Assembly: GCF_000176915.2 (NCBI RefSeq)
Contig: NC_014844.1
Span: 2,914,001-2,978,000 of the forward strand
DNA: 64,000 nt
Direction: 5' to 3'
DNA from: Pseudodesulfovibrio aespoeensis Aspo-2
Lineage (GTDB): Bacteria; Desulfobacterota; Desulfovibrionia; Desulfovibrionales; Desulfovibrionaceae
In this document: in pieces, positions 27,506 to 37,500 of the stretch
Layout: each line of letters starts with the position of its first letter
How positions within the stretch are numbered: the stretch's first letter is position 1
Program-made: the position numbers and the translations under genes
The notes under the pieces: generated by a model
Database searches by the model: none
Told to the model about the DNA's origin: nothing
Seen by the model: only the letters and a program-made list of their open reading frames with translations

Positions 27506-27845
27506 CGTTTGGGCGGCCCTGCTGCTCTTGCTGGCATGCGCGACGGTCGGGTTCGCGGCGCAGGCCAGGGCAGCGGAGCTGTTGGAAATCGAGGCGGACA
27601 TCACCGTGGAGGGCATTGTCGCCGTCATGGACGACGGGGTGTTTCTCGACGACGGGGTCCGGCTCTTTCTCCTGATCGACATGGAGGACCCGAGGTACGA
27701 GGGCATGACCGTGGAGGTCTTCGGCCAGTACCTGCTGGTGGACGAGATGCCCGCCATCAAGGTCCAGGAGATCATCGTGCTTGATGAAGCCCCCCGCGAG
27801 CGGGAGCAGAACACCCCTGTCGGCACGTCCGACAGCAATGGGTGA
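27489..27845 (+). CDS. small exported protein, OB-like, locus B
   Basis: The 118-residue product has a clear signal peptide (SSVWAALLLLLACATVGFAA, cut near ARA, residue 29). A small strand-rich domain follows (ADITVEGIVAVMDDGVFLDDG, MTVEVFGQYLLVDEMPAIKVQEI). The pattern and operon position match the exported protein at 12126-12509. It is predicted periplasmic. Its stop (27843-27845) precedes the aminomutase start by 35 bp. The function is unknown; a ligand-binding or envelope partner for the operon's product is possible. Confidence 0.75.
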   Translation: MKIRSSVWAALLLLLACATVGFAAQARAAELLEIEADITVEGIVAVMDDGVFLDDGVRLFLLIDMEDPRYEGMTVEVFGQYLLVDEMPAIKVQEIIVLDEAPREREQNTPVGTSDSNG

Positions 27846-27880
27846 CGACGCCAACCATTTCACCAAACGAGGACACAGCA

Positions 27881-29131
27881 ATGATTGAGATCGCAGCATG
27901 CACCGAACAGGAGCCTCCCCTTCCCCTGGTTTCCGAGCATGAAACCGCCGAGGAGGCCCGCACCGACGCCCCCCATGGCGACAGCGCCTACCCGTCCCTG
28001 CGCGCCTTTTGCGAGCACGTTTTTCCGGGAGTGACCGAAGCGCAGTGGAACGACTGGCGCTGGCAGATCGACAACCGCATCCTTGACGTGGACATGGTTG
28101 AAAAGATCCTTGGTTACTCCCGCGCCGGGTCCATGCCCCTTGGCAAGGGACTGCCCATGGCCGTGACCCCCTACTACCTCGGCGTGGCCGCCGTGGCCGG
28201 GTCCGCGAGCCTGCGCCGGTGCATCGAGCCGACCATCCACGAATTCGTCATGGACCAGAGCGAGGCCGAAGACCCGCTGGGCGAGGAAGGCCACATGGTC
28301 GTGCCCGGCATCGTCCACCGCTATCCCGACCGGGTCCTGTTCCTGGCCACCGACTACTGCTCCACCTACTGCCGCTACTGCACCCGCTCCCGGCTGGTGG
28401 GCAGGAATGGCCGCAAGCACGACACCAAGAAATGGAAAAGCGCCATCGCCTATATCAGGAACACCCCGGCCATCCGCGACGTGCTCCTGTCCGGCGGCGA
28501 TCCGCTGACCCTGCCCGACGACCGGCTCGACTGGCTGCTCACCGAGCTGCGCGCCATTCCCCATGTGGAGATCATCCGCATCGGGACCAAGGTGCCCGCC
28601 GTGCTGCCCCAGCGCATCACGCCGGAGCTGACGGCCATGCTCAGGAAGCACCATCCGCTTTTCATCAGCCTGCATTTCGCCCACCCGGACGAGCTGACGG
28701 CAGAGACCGTGCGCGCCTGCACCATGCTGGCCGACGCGGGTATTCCGCTGGGCAGCCAGACCGTGTTGCTCAAGGGCGTCAACGACGACACCAACACCAT
28801 GAAGCGGCTCATGCAGGGGCTGCTCAAGGCGCGGGTGCGTCCCTACTACCTCTACCAGTGCGACCCCATCCCCGGCTCGGCCCACTTCAGGACGCGCGTG
28901 GAAAAGGGGCTTGAAATCATCCAGGGGCTGCGCGGCCACACCTCGGGCTATGCAGTGCCCAGCTACGTCATCGACGCCCCGGGCGGCGGCGGCAAGATTC
29001 CCCTGCTGCCCGAATACTACGTGGGCCGCGACGAGCGCGGCGTGATCCTGCGCAACTACGAGGGCAACATCTACACCTACCCCGATCCCGAACCAGCCAC
29101 CGCCACCCGGCTCCTTGAGGAAGTGGAATGA
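27881..29131 (+). CDS. radical SAM lysine 2,3-aminomutase family protein (KamA/AblA-like)
   Basis: The 416-residue enzyme has the radical-SAM cluster motif CSTYCRYC (Cys160, 164, 167), TRSRLVG after it, and the PLP-lysine site GGGGKIPLLPEYY (Lys372). These are the hallmarks of lysine 2,3-aminomutases, which turn L-lysine into beta-lysine. Length matches the stand-alone KamA/AblA enzymes and exceeds EF-P-linked EpmB. ATG 27881 has GAGGA upstream; GTG 27842 is possible but weaker. The stop overlaps the first ATP-grasp start (ATGA). No AblB-type partner lies directly next to it; two ligases come first. Beta-lysine may therefore be conjugated rather than only acetylated as an osmolyte. Confidence 0.9.
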   Translation: MIEIAACTEQEPPLPLVSEHETAEEARTDAPHGDSAYPSLRAFCEHVFPGVTEAQWNDWRWQIDNRILDVDMVEKILGYSRAGSMPLGKGLPMAVTPYYLGVAAVAGSASLRRCIEPTIHEFVMDQSEAEDPLGEEGHMVVPGIVHRYPDRVLFLATDYCSTYCRYCTRSRLVGRNGRKHDTKKWKSAIAYIRNTPAIRDVLLSGGDPLTLPDDRLDWLLTELRAIPHVEIIRIGTKVPAVLPQRITPELTAMLRKHHPLFISLHFAHPDELTAETVRACTMLADAGIPLGSQTVLLKGVNDDTNTMKRLMQGLLKARVRPYYLYQCDPIPGSAHFRTRVEKGLEIIQGLRGHTSGYAVPSYVIDAPGGGGKIPLLPEYYVGRDERGVILRNYEGNIYTYPDPEPATATRLLEEVE

Positions 29132-30132
29132 ATATCGGCATGACCTACGACCTCAAGGACGACTACCTCAAAGAGGGGCTGTCGTGCGAAGAGGCCGCAG
29201 AGTTCGACTCCGAGGTGACCATCGCGGGCATCGAGCGGGTGCTCACCGGGCTCGGCCATGCGGTGGACCGCATCGGCAACATCTCGGCCCTGGTCGCGCG
29301 CCTGGCCGCGGGCGACCGGTGGGACATGGTCTTCAACATCGCCGAGGGGCTCCACGGCCTGGGGCGCGAGGCCCAGGTTCCGGCCCTGCTCGACGCGTGG
29401 TCCATTCCCTACTCCTTCTCCGGGCCGGAGCTGATGGCCCTGACCCTGCACAAGGGCTGGACCAACGCGGTGGTCCGCTCCCTTGGCGTAGCCACCGCCG
29501 ACTTTGCGGTGGTCACCCGGATCGAAGATGTGGACTCAATGTCCCTGCCCTTCCCGCTCTTTGTCAAACCCGTGGCCGAGGGCACCAGCAAGGGCATCAC
29601 CGAGCGCTCCCTGGTCCGCGACCCCGCGGCCCTGCGCGAGGTCTGCGCCGACCTGCTGACCACTTTCCGCCAGCCCGCGCTGGTGGAGACCTACCTGCCG
29701 GGCAGGGAGTTCACCGTCGGGCTGCTGGGCAGCGGCGACGAGAGCCGCGTGGCCGGGGTCATCGAGGTCAGGGCCGTGGGCAAGGGCGACGCCACGGCCT
29801 ACACCTATGAAAACAAGCAGGACTGGACCCGGCGTGTTGCCTACGAACTGGTGGACGACGAGGTCGCCATGGCCGCCGCGAGCCTGGCCCTCAAGGCGTG
29901 GCGGGGCCTGGGCTGCCTGGACGCAGGCCGCATCGACGTGCGCCTGGGCGCGGACGGCGCGCCCCGCTTCATCGAGGTCAACCCGCTGCCCGGCCTCAAC
30001 CCCGAGAGTTCGGACCTGCCCATCCTGTGGCGCCTGGGCGGCAAATCGTATGACGCCCTGATCCGGGAAATATTTCACTCCGCCGCCCGCCGCAAGGCGC
30101 GAAACAACGGCAACCGCGAGGTCACACCATGA
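29128..30132 (+). CDS. ATP-grasp ligase 1, D-Ala-D-Ala ligase-like
   Basis: The 334-residue protein has the ATP-grasp fold of D-alanine ligase relatives. Visible motifs are FPLFVKPVAEGTSKGI (ATP-binding lysine and glycine-rich loop), PALVETYLPGREFTVGLLG, and FIEVNPLPGLNPESSDLP (magnesium-binding segment). Such enzymes form an amide from a carboxylate and an amine through an acyl phosphate. Housekeeping Ddl is unlikely because the gene is locked into the aminomutase operon by 4-bp overlaps at both ends and is followed by a second ligase. Beta-lysine as amine or acyl donor is an inference from the upstream gene. Confidence 0.87.
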   Translation: MNIGMTYDLKDDYLKEGLSCEEAAEFDSEVTIAGIERVLTGLGHAVDRIGNISALVARLAAGDRWDMVFNIAEGLHGLGREAQVPALLDAWSIPYSFSGPELMALTLHKGWTNAVVRSLGVATADFAVVTRIEDVDSMSLPFPLFVKPVAEGTSKGITERSLVRDPAALREVCADLLTTFRQPALVETYLPGREFTVGLLGSGDESRVAGVIEVRAVGKGDATAYTYENKQDWTRRVAYELVDDEVAMAAASLALKAWRGLGCLDAGRIDVRLGADGAPRFIEVNPLPGLNPESSDLPILWRLGGKSYDALIREIFHSAARRKARNNGNREVTP

Positions 30133-31142
30133 GACGGACCGCAGCCATCGTCAGAAACCGGGTCCCGCGCGGAGCCGCCAGCGACGTGGCCGATGTCATC
30201 GACCAGAGCCGGTTCGTCAGCCGTGTCCTGCGCGAGCTGGGCTGGAGCGTGGTCGAGGTGGAGCTCGGCTCGGACCTGGGCGAGGCCGTGAGCACGCTCC
30301 AGGGCATTCGGCCCGGCGTGGTCTTCAACCTCGTTGAGAGCATCATGGATTCCGACGAACTGGCCAACCTGACACCGGTCATCTTCCGCAAGCTCGGCCT
30401 GCCCTTCACCGGGGCGGACAGCTCTGTGCTGTTCCTGACCAACGACAAGCTGGCCGCCAAACGGCACATGCAGTCCGTGGGCCTGCCCACCCCGGCGGGC
30501 GTGGACGAGACCGGCCTCAAGCGGGGCCGCTTCCCCGGGCCGGGCCGCTACATCGTCAAGAGCCGGTGCGAGCATGCCTCCCTGGGCCTTGACGAAACCT
30601 CGGTGGTCAATGTCAAGACCGCCGACGAGTTGCTGGCCGCCATGGCCGCCCGCCGCCACAAGCTGGGCGGGTCCTGCCTGGCAGAGCGGTTCATTGATGG
30701 CCGCGAGTTCAGCGTCTCCCTGCTCGAAACCGCACACCACGCCTCCGTGGTCCTCGGCTCGGCGGAGATCGTCTTCCGGGCCGACATGCCGGTCAAGATC
30801 GTGGGCTACGACGCCAAGTGGGAAGAGGGGTCGGACGCGGACCTGTCCACGGTGCGCGGGTTCGCTTTTCGCAAGGCCGAGCCCGGACTGGCCGCGCGCC
30901 TGGAGCAGACCGCCCGCGACTGTTGGGACGAGATGGGACTGAGCGGCTACGCCCGTGTGGATTTCAGGGTGGACGCCGAGGGTGCCCTGTCCATCATCGA
31001 TGTCAACGCCAACCCCTGCCTCTCGGAAAACGCCGGGTTCATGGCCACGGCCAGGGAGTCGGGCAGAAAGCCGTCCGATGTCATTTCGGCCATCGTGGAC
31101 GGCGCGCTCAGGCGGCACGTCGGCGAAAGAAAGGCGGCCTGA
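30129..31142 (+). CDS. ATP-grasp ligase 2, D-Ala-D-Ala ligase-like
   Basis: This 337-residue ATP-grasp protein has GRYIVKSRCEHASLG (ATP-binding loop region), CLAERFIDGREFSVSLLE and LSIIDVNANPCLSENAGF (metal-binding segment). It is distinct from the preceding ligase, so two successive condensations or a heterodimer are possible. It overlaps the first ligase by 4 bp and is followed within 2 bp by the GNAT gene. Cytosolic. The substrate is unknown. Confidence 0.87.
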   Translation: MRRTAAIVRNRVPRGAASDVADVIDQSRFVSRVLRELGWSVVEVELGSDLGEAVSTLQGIRPGVVFNLVESIMDSDELANLTPVIFRKLGLPFTGADSSVLFLTNDKLAAKRHMQSVGLPTPAGVDETGLKRGRFPGPGRYIVKSRCEHASLGLDETSVVNVKTADELLAAMAARRHKLGGSCLAERFIDGREFSVSLLETAHHASVVLGSAEIVFRADMPVKIVGYDAKWEEGSDADLSTVRGFAFRKAEPGLAARLEQTARDCWDEMGLSGYARVDFRVDAEGALSIIDVNANPCLSENAGFMATARESGRKPSDVISAIVDGALRRHVGERKAA

Positions 31143-31143
31143 C

Positions 31144-31662
31144 GTGAGCGAACCTGAAATCGTCCCCATGGACATCGAGTTTGGTGACGAGCTGGCCGTG
31201 GAGGATGTGCGCACCCTCTGCGCCCTGGCCGCCGAGACCCGCTTCTTTTCGGAAGAGGAGGTGCTCATCGTGGAGGAGCTGGCCTGGGCGGCCATCACCG
31301 AGGGCGAGGAGAGCGGCTACCACTTCCTGCTGGCCCGGCCCGCAGGGGACAGACAGGCCGCGCCTGTCGGTTTTGCCTGCTTCGGGCAGGTGCCGTGCAC
31401 GTGCGGCAGCTGGGACCTCTACTGGATCGTGGTCGATCAGGCCATGCAGGGCCACGGCCTGGGCAGGCGCATCCTGCGCGAATCCGAGCGGCGAGTGCTC
31501 GCCCTTGGCGGGCGCAAGATGTTTCTTGAGACCTCGTCGCGCGAGCAGTACACTCCCACCAGAGGCTTCTACGAGGCGTGCGGCTACCGGCTCGAATCAC
31601 GCCTGCTCGATTATTATGACCGGGGCGAGGACTGCCACATCTACACCAGAACCCTCGACTGA
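31144..31662 (+). CDS. GNAT-family N-acetyltransferase, locus B
   Basis: The 172-residue product starts at GTG 31144 with AAAGGCGG upstream. It carries the acetyl-CoA loop QAMQGHGLGRRIL and the GNAT C-terminal segment TRGFYEACGY. An N-terminal helix region (RFFSEEEVLIVEELAW) resembles the GNAT of locus A, so the two form a subfamily tied to this system. Placed directly after an aminomutase and two ligases, it may acetylate beta-lysine or a conjugate, much as AblB does in N-epsilon-acetyl-beta-lysine synthesis. That parallel is inference. Confidence 0.86.
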   Translation: MSEPEIVPMDIEFGDELAVEDVRTLCALAAETRFFSEEEVLIVEELAWAAITEGEESGYHFLLARPAGDRQAAPVGFACFGQVPCTCGSWDLYWIVVDQAMQGHGLGRRILRESERRVLALGGRKMFLETSSREQYTPTRGFYEACGYRLESRLLDYYDRGEDCHIYTRTLD

Positions 31663-31757
31663 CTGAGCGCCGAGCCCCGCGTCCAGAACAGCGCCAGACG
31701 CCGGTGGCCCCGCCGGGCCTGAATACACCCGACCTGGAAAAACCAAGGACGGACGCC

Positions 31758-33518
31758 ATGTTCAAGATTCGCCCGGTCTACGATGTCCGCCTGCCTGCGG
31801 ATCAGGTCGCCGTGACCAGGGTGCAGGCCATCATGCACGAGCGGTTCCCCCTGCTCGACGCGACCGAGATAGCGCAGTTGCCCGACCTGATCGCCAACCC
31901 GTTTCTCAAGCGCTACCGCTCCATCCTCTTCGTGGCCGAGAACGGCAAGGCCGAGGTGCGCGGGTTTGCCCTGCTCTGCCATTTTCCGGACCTCGACTTC
32001 TGCTACCTCGACTTCATCTCGGTCAGCCTGCGCCACGGCGGGGGCGGCATCGGCTCGGCCCTGTACGAGCGCATCCGCGAGGAGGCCCTGGCCCTGGGCG
32101 ACACCGTCCTGTTTTTCGAATGCCTGCCCGATGACCCGGCCCTGTGCCCGCAGCCCGACATCCTCAAGGAGAACAAGGCCCGGCTCGCCTTCTACGAACG
32201 ATACGGCGCGCGTCCCATCACCGGCACGGCCTACGAGACCCCGCTCACTCCGGGCGGCGATTGCCCGCCCTACCTGGTGGTCGACCCTCTGGGCAGACGG
32301 CTCAAGCTGACGCGTGCCCGCATCCGGGCCATTGTCCGGGCCATCCTGACCCGCAAATACGGCGACATCTGCCCGGCGGAGTACACGGACATGGTGGTCG
32401 CCTCCTTCACCACCGGCGATCTCGCCCTGCGCCCGCCGCGGTATGCCGCGAGCGAGACCACAGCGCCCGCCACGACCATGAGCCGCGACCGGCGCATCGC
32501 CCTGGTGGTCAACGACCGCCACGACATCCACCATGTGCGCGAGCGCGGCTACGTGGAGGCACCGGTGCGCATCGCCAAGATATACAAGGAGCTGGAGCGC
32601 AGCGGCCTGTTCGATGAACTGGCCGTGCACCACTTTCCGGAATCGGTCATCACTGCCGTGCACGACAAGGGATACGTCGATTATTTCAGGCGGGTCTGCG
32701 CCGGGCTGCCTGCGAACAAGTCCATCTACCCCTATGTCTTTCCCATCCGCAACGCCGCCCGCCCGCCGCGCGAACTGCCGGTGCGCGCGGGCTACTACTG
32801 CATGGACACCTTCACCCCGCTCAACGGCAACGCCTGGAAGGCGGCCAAACGCGCCGTGGACTGCGGGCTGACCGCGGCCCAGGCCCTGACAGACGGTCGC
32901 AGACTCGCCTACGCCCTGGTGCGCCCGCCCGGCCACCATGCCGAGCGCAAGGCGTTCGGCGGGTTCTGCTACTTCAATACCGGCGCCGTGGCCGCCCACT
33001 GGCTCTCGCGGCTTGGCCGCGTGGCCGTGCTCGACATCGACTACCACCACGGCAACGGCACCCAGAACATCTTCTACAAGCGCGACGACGTGCTGACCCT
33101 GTCCATCCACGGCCACCCCCGGTTCGCCTATCCCTATTTCAGCGGCTTCACCGAAGAGACGGGCAAGGACCAGGGGTTGGGCTACAACCGCAACTTCCCC
33201 CTGCTCGAACGGGTGGACGGCGAAAAATACCGCAACACCCTGATCCGGGCGCTGGCCCTGGTCCGCGACTTCGACCCCACCTTTCTCGTCGTCTCCCTGG
33301 GGCTGGACCCGGCCAAGGGAGACCCCACGGGCACATGGAGCCTGACCGCCCGCGATTTCGCGGCCAACGGGCAGCTCATCGGCAGGCTCGGCCTGCGCAC
33401 CCTGGTGGTCCAGGAGGGCGGCTACCTGATCCGCTCCCTGGGAATCAACGCCCGCAGCTTCTTCCAGGGGTTGCACACCGGCATGGCAAGGGACGCGGCC
33501 AAGGCCGCCCAGCGATAG
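31758..33518 (+). CDS. GNAT acetyltransferase fused to histone-deacetylase/acetylpolyamine-amidohydrolase domain
   Basis: The 586-residue protein joins opposing activities. Residues about 1-200 are GNAT-like (LDFISVSLRHGGGGIGSALYERI, ARLAFYERYG). Residues about 235-580 are a class II deacetylase fold, with RPPGHHAERKAFGGFCYFN (catalytic His pair), VLDIDYHHGNGTQNIFY (zinc-binding Asp/His), LGLDPAKGDPTG and VQEGGYL. The deacetylase would remove acetyl groups from a lysine-like or polyamine amine. ATG 31758 has AAGGACGG upstream; an in-frame GTG lies 18 codons earlier. It is the last gene of operon B, 95 bp after the GNAT gene. Making and removing an acetyl group in one chain suggests protection and deprotection of an intermediate. 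Confidence 0.9.
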   Translation: MFKIRPVYDVRLPADQVAVTRVQAIMHERFPLLDATEIAQLPDLIANPFLKRYRSILFVAENGKAEVRGFALLCHFPDLDFCYLDFISVSLRHGGGGIGSALYERIREEALALGDTVLFFECLPDDPALCPQPDILKENKARLAFYERYGARPITGTAYETPLTPGGDCPPYLVVDPLGRRLKLTRARIRAIVRAILTRKYGDICPAEYTDMVVASFTTGDLALRPPRYAASETTAPATTMSRDRRIALVVNDRHDIHHVRERGYVEAPVRIAKIYKELERSGLFDELAVHHFPESVITAVHDKGYVDYFRRVCAGLPANKSIYPYVFPIRNAARPPRELPVRAGYYCMDTFTPLNGNAWKAAKRAVDCGLTAAQALTDGRRLAYALVRPPGHHAERKAFGGFCYFNTGAVAAHWLSRLGRVAVLDIDYHHGNGTQNIFYKRDDVLTLSIHGHPRFAYPYFSGFTEETGKDQGLGYNRNFPLLERVDGEKYRNTLIRALALVRDFDPTFLVVSLGLDPAKGDPTGTWSLTARDFAANGQLIGRLGLRTLVVQEGGYLIRSLGINARSFFQGLHTGMARDAAKAAQR

Positions 33519-33564
33519 ACGGGCAAGGCGGTCTCCAGGGCTCCGCTCTTTTGCGATGGCAAGG

Positions 33565-34278
33565 TCAGGAAGGGGTTGAATTCGACTCTGGGGTCGCCTG
33601 GCCGCAACGCAGGTTCGTCCCCAGGACAGTCCACCCGTCCCCGGTACGTTCCAGCACATTCAGGCCGCAGTAATCCTGGTCGATGGAGAAGAGGGCCGAC
33701 AGATCGAGGCCTGTGGCATGGCAGAGCAGCGCCCGGTTGAACCCGCCGTGGGCCACGGCCAGGATGTCGCCCGACAACGGTTCGAGCGAGTGGAGGAAGC
33801 GGACGGCGCGCGTCTGCACGTCGCCAAAACTCTCGCCTCCGGGCGTGCGGTATCCGGCCATGTCCGCGCCGCGCCGCTCGTACTCTCCGGGGTATTGGCG
33901 GCGCACCTCGTCCACGGTCAGTCCCTCCCAGTCCCCCAGGGCGATCTCGCGCAGCAGGGGCGTCGGTGTGGCCGTCAGTTGCCGCCCGGCCAGGACGAGC
34001 CGGGCCGTCTGCCGCGCGCGCTCAAGGTCGCTGCACACGACCGCGTCAAAAGACACCTGGGCAAGGGCTTGGCCCATGGCGCGGGCCTGAATGATTCCGT
34101 GGGCATCAAGCGCCACGTCGCGCTGCCCCAGAAAACGTCTGGGCGTCACCTGGGCCACCTGGCCGTGGCGCAGCAGATACAGCCTGATCCCTGATCCGGG
34201 GTGGAACTCAATAGGAAAATGGATACTTGCGCCCGTCCTTCTCGTAGCTCTTGCTCTTGTCGAAGTTGAAGGATTCAA
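33565..34278 (-). CDS. histidine phosphatase (phosphoglycerate mutase-like / alpha-ribazole phosphatase family)
   Basis: The product contains the RHG catalytic motif (LYLLRHGQ), SDLERARQTA, the second-motif Glu in EIALGDWEG and AVAHGGF with the second catalytic His. These define the branch-2-like histidine phosphatases that include CobC and small-molecule phosphatases. The only conventional start is ATG 34278, which overlaps the upstream small membrane gene by 71 bp. The conserved domain begins about 30 residues later, so a rare downstream start is also possible. Function cannot be narrowed further; no cobalamin genes adjoin it. Confidence 0.82.
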   Translation of the reverse strand: MNPSTSTRARATRRTGASIHFPIEFHPGSGIRLYLLRHGQVAQVTPRRFLGQRDVALDAHGIIQARAMGQALAQVSFDAVVCSDLERARQTARLVLAGRQLTATPTPLLREIALGDWEGLTVDEVRRQYPGEYERRGADMAGYRTPGGESFGDVQTRAVRFLHSLEPLSGDILAVAHGGFNRALLCHATGLDLSALFSIDQDYCGLNVLERTGDGWTVLGTNLRCGQATPESNSTPS

Positions 34279-34378
34279 GCTCCTGCTTTGGCCTGCACTT
34301 GGGCTTTCGAGCCAGATACAGGACTAGGGCCAGTCCGACCACGGCCAGACCAGCGGCGATATATATGTAGATGCTCAC
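34208..34378 (-). CDS. small single-pass membrane protein
   Basis: A GTG start with AAAGGAG five bases upstream opens a 56-residue protein. It has one N-terminal membrane helix (IYIYIAAGLAVVGLALVLYLA) followed by a short basic/acidic tail (RKPKCRPKQELESF..KYPFSY). The strong ribosome site and regular composition support it as a real gene. It precedes and overlaps the phosphatase gene. Function unknown. Confidence 0.65.
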   Translation of the reverse strand: MSIYIYIAAGLAVVGLALVLYLARKPKCRPKQELESFNFDKSKSYEKDGRKYPFSY

Positions 34379-34403
34379 TTTATCTCCTTTGCTGAAACAT
34401 CCG

Positions 34404-34435
34404 CCGCCCGCCCGGCACAGGGCCGGGCCGGGCGG
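34404..34435 (-). terminator. GC-rich hairpin downstream of the HAD-GH65 gene
   Basis: CCGCCCG/CGGGCGG and CCCGGC/GCCGGG arms stack around a five-base loop. It lies about 95 bp past the GH65 stop and lacks a clear U-tract, so it may act with Rho or only stabilise transcripts. Confidence 0.35.
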
Positions 34436-34530
34436 CAAACGATAGTATCCTAGAACCTCTCCACCCAGTCGTCAACACGCACCGCTGCCACCTGGCGCAA
34501 AGACCGCCCGCACCATCCGGCCCGCTCCGC

Positions 34531-37500
34531 TTAATCGCGCAGGGTCTCTTGGCGCACGGCCTCGACGGTCATGCCCGGCCTCAGCGTGTAGGGTTTGCCG
34601 AATATCTCAACCGGCAGCGCCCTGTCGCCCTGGTGATAGGCGGTCATGTTGACCCTGTCATGGGTGATGCTGAGGTCGAACCAGACCTTGCGCCAGACAA
34701 AGCTCAGACGGACCTCGCCCCAGTGGGGCGGCAGGTCCGGGTCCACCTTCATGGGCGTGGACGACATGTTCAGCCCGGCAAAGTCCTGCTTGACCACCTC
34801 CAGGGTCCCGGCCATGACGCCGGTATGGATGCCCTCGATGGTGGTGCCGCCCTGGGTGTCCTCGATGTCGCTGTGCATAGCCTCCATGAACCAGTCCCAG
34901 GAGACCCCGCTCGGATGGATGTAGCGCGAGATGACCGCGTGCACCACCTTGGACAGGGTCGAGCCATGGCTGGTGCGTTGCTCGTAGTAGTCGTAGTTGT
35001 CGCGCAGCAGCCTGATGGGGTCGTCGATGCGGTGTCCCAGTTGGGTCAGAATGCGGGCCACCTCGTCCGGTTCGAGCACGTACCAGATCATGAGCGTGTC
35101 CGCCTGCTTGGCCACCTTGTAATTGTCGGGCGAGTCGTTCTCGGCCTTGAGGATGCGGTCCATGCGGTGGATGGAGTAGAACCGCTTGCGGTACCCCTCC
35201 CAATCCAGTTCCTTGAGGTCCATGTAGCCGTCGAACTGGCTGATGATGCCGTCCTTGGTCATGATCACGTTGAGCTTGGTGATCATGTCCTTCCACTTGG
35301 CCACCTCGCTCCCGGTCAGGCCGATCCTGGCGGTCACCGCATCGCGCACCTTTGGCGGCAGTGCATCAAGGGTTTCCAGCGCCTTTTCGAGCAGCCAGAC
35401 CACCATGATGTTGGTGTAGGCATTGTCCCTGACGCCCGGCGTCGGGCTGCCCGGCAGCCTCTCGTGGAATTCGTCTGGACCCATGATGCCCTCGATGTGG
35501 TACCTGCCCGTGACCTCGTCGAAGCGGGCGATGCCGCCCCAGAAGCGGGCGATGTCGAGCATCATCTCGGCCCCGAATTTCCTGAGGAACGACGTGTCGC
35601 CGCTCCATTCGACATAGCGCCAGACATTGACGAACACGGCGATGGAAACGTGCCGCTGGCGGCGCGACAGGTCCGGGTCCCACTTCTTGGATTCCGGGTT
35701 GTAGTGGACCTCCTGGGTCTCCTCGGAGCCGTCGTCCGCAGTCTGCCACGGGAACATGGCCCCGACCTGCCCGTTTTCCCTGGCGTATGCCCTGGCCGCG
35801 TCGAGCCGGTTGTAGCGGTACATGAGCAGGGAGCGGGAGATTTCCGGATAGTTGGAATCAAAAAACGGCAGGATGTACAGCTCGTCCCAGAAGATGTGGC
35901 CCCGGTACGCCTCGCCGTGCAGGCCGCGGGCGGGCATGCCCGCGTCGCGGTCGACGTTGTGTGGGCTGGCCGTGACCAGCAGGTGGTAGATGTGCAGTCG
36001 CAGCACGCGCTGCACAAACCGGTCGCCCGTGACCCGGATGTCCGCCTTCTGCCACAGCCCCTTCCAACTCCTGGCGTGGGGGCCATGGACCCCGGCAAAG
36101 GTGCGCACACCGCGCAACCCGTCGAGGCACAGCTCCATGAGGTCGCCCGGCTCCTGGTCCAGCGAGGTGCGCACATAGACGAACTTCTCCAGGGTGTACC
36201 GGGTGTTCTCCATGGCGGACACGCACACTTCCTCGGATACCCTGGCCTCGTTCTGGACCACCTTGCGCTGCACGCGCAGGGGCTTGCCGTCTACGAGCAC
36301 CACGCACTTGGCGGCCATGACCACCTGATAGCGCGAGTGGCTGGTCTCCATGTGCAGGAAGATACCGTCCGGGGTTTGGCCGCCGCCGATCCGACGCAGG
36401 TGGCGGGTGTTGAGCGAGGCGTAGCGGGCCACGCCATTGTTCTCGACATTGCCGTCGATGGACGAGCGCAGGGTGATGCGCGACGAGTAGTTGAGTGGCG
36501 TCAGGTCGAAACGCAGAGCGCACAGGTGGCAATCGGCCATGGACACGAGACGGCGCGAGGCGATGCGCGTGATCCGGCCCACCTGATCCTTGACCACCAT
36601 GTCGCGCGACATGACCCCTGTGCGCATATCCAGCCTGTGGGAGTAGCTGAGAATCTCCATGGACAGCGGACTGACGAACTCGCCCTGGCCGATGCGGAAC
36701 TCCACGGGCAGCCAGTTGGGGCAGTTGACCATGTCGTTGTTCCAGACATCGCGCCCCTGCACCTGGCTGGCGGTCTTGTTGAACACCCCGGAGATGTAGG
36801 TGCCGGGATAGAAATAGTAGGATGAGCACTCGCACTCGTAGGCCCCGCGCGTGCCGAGGTAGCCGTTGCCAACAGCGGTCAGGGTCTCGCGCAGCTTCTC
36901 GTCGCCGGGGTCAAACCCGGAGTAGGTCAGGTACCACTCGTCGCTGGCCATGCCCGTCTCGAACCAGTCGAAGAGGTCGTCGGCCGTGATCTCGCCGAGG
37001 TCGGAGACGACCTTGTCCGCGCCAAAGCGCAGCAGCAGCTCGCCCGGCGTGTTGCGGGCCACGCCCAGCGTCATGCCGAAATTGCCCGCGCGCCCGGCCT
37101 GGACCCCGGAGATGGCGTCCTCCACCACCACGCATTCGCCGGGATTGCAGCCAAGCTCCCTGGCTGCGGCGATGAATATGTCCGGCTCGGGCTTGCCCTT
37201 GAGGCCGCGCTCTTCCGAGACCACGCCGTCCACATGGGCGTCGAACAGGGTGTCGATCCCGGCCAGCTCAAGCACGAGCATGCAGTTGCGGCTGGAGGTG
37301 GCCACGGCCACACCCACCCCGCGCGTCTTGAGGGCATCGATCAGACGCACCGAGCTTGCAAAGACTTCCGGGCCTTCCTCGCGCAGGATTCTCTGGTACA
37401 GCTCGTTCTTGCGGTTGCCCACGGCGCAGATGGTGTCCGTGCCGGGCGAATCGTCCGGCTCGCCGGCAGGCAGCCGGATATTGCGCGATTTGAGGAAGCT

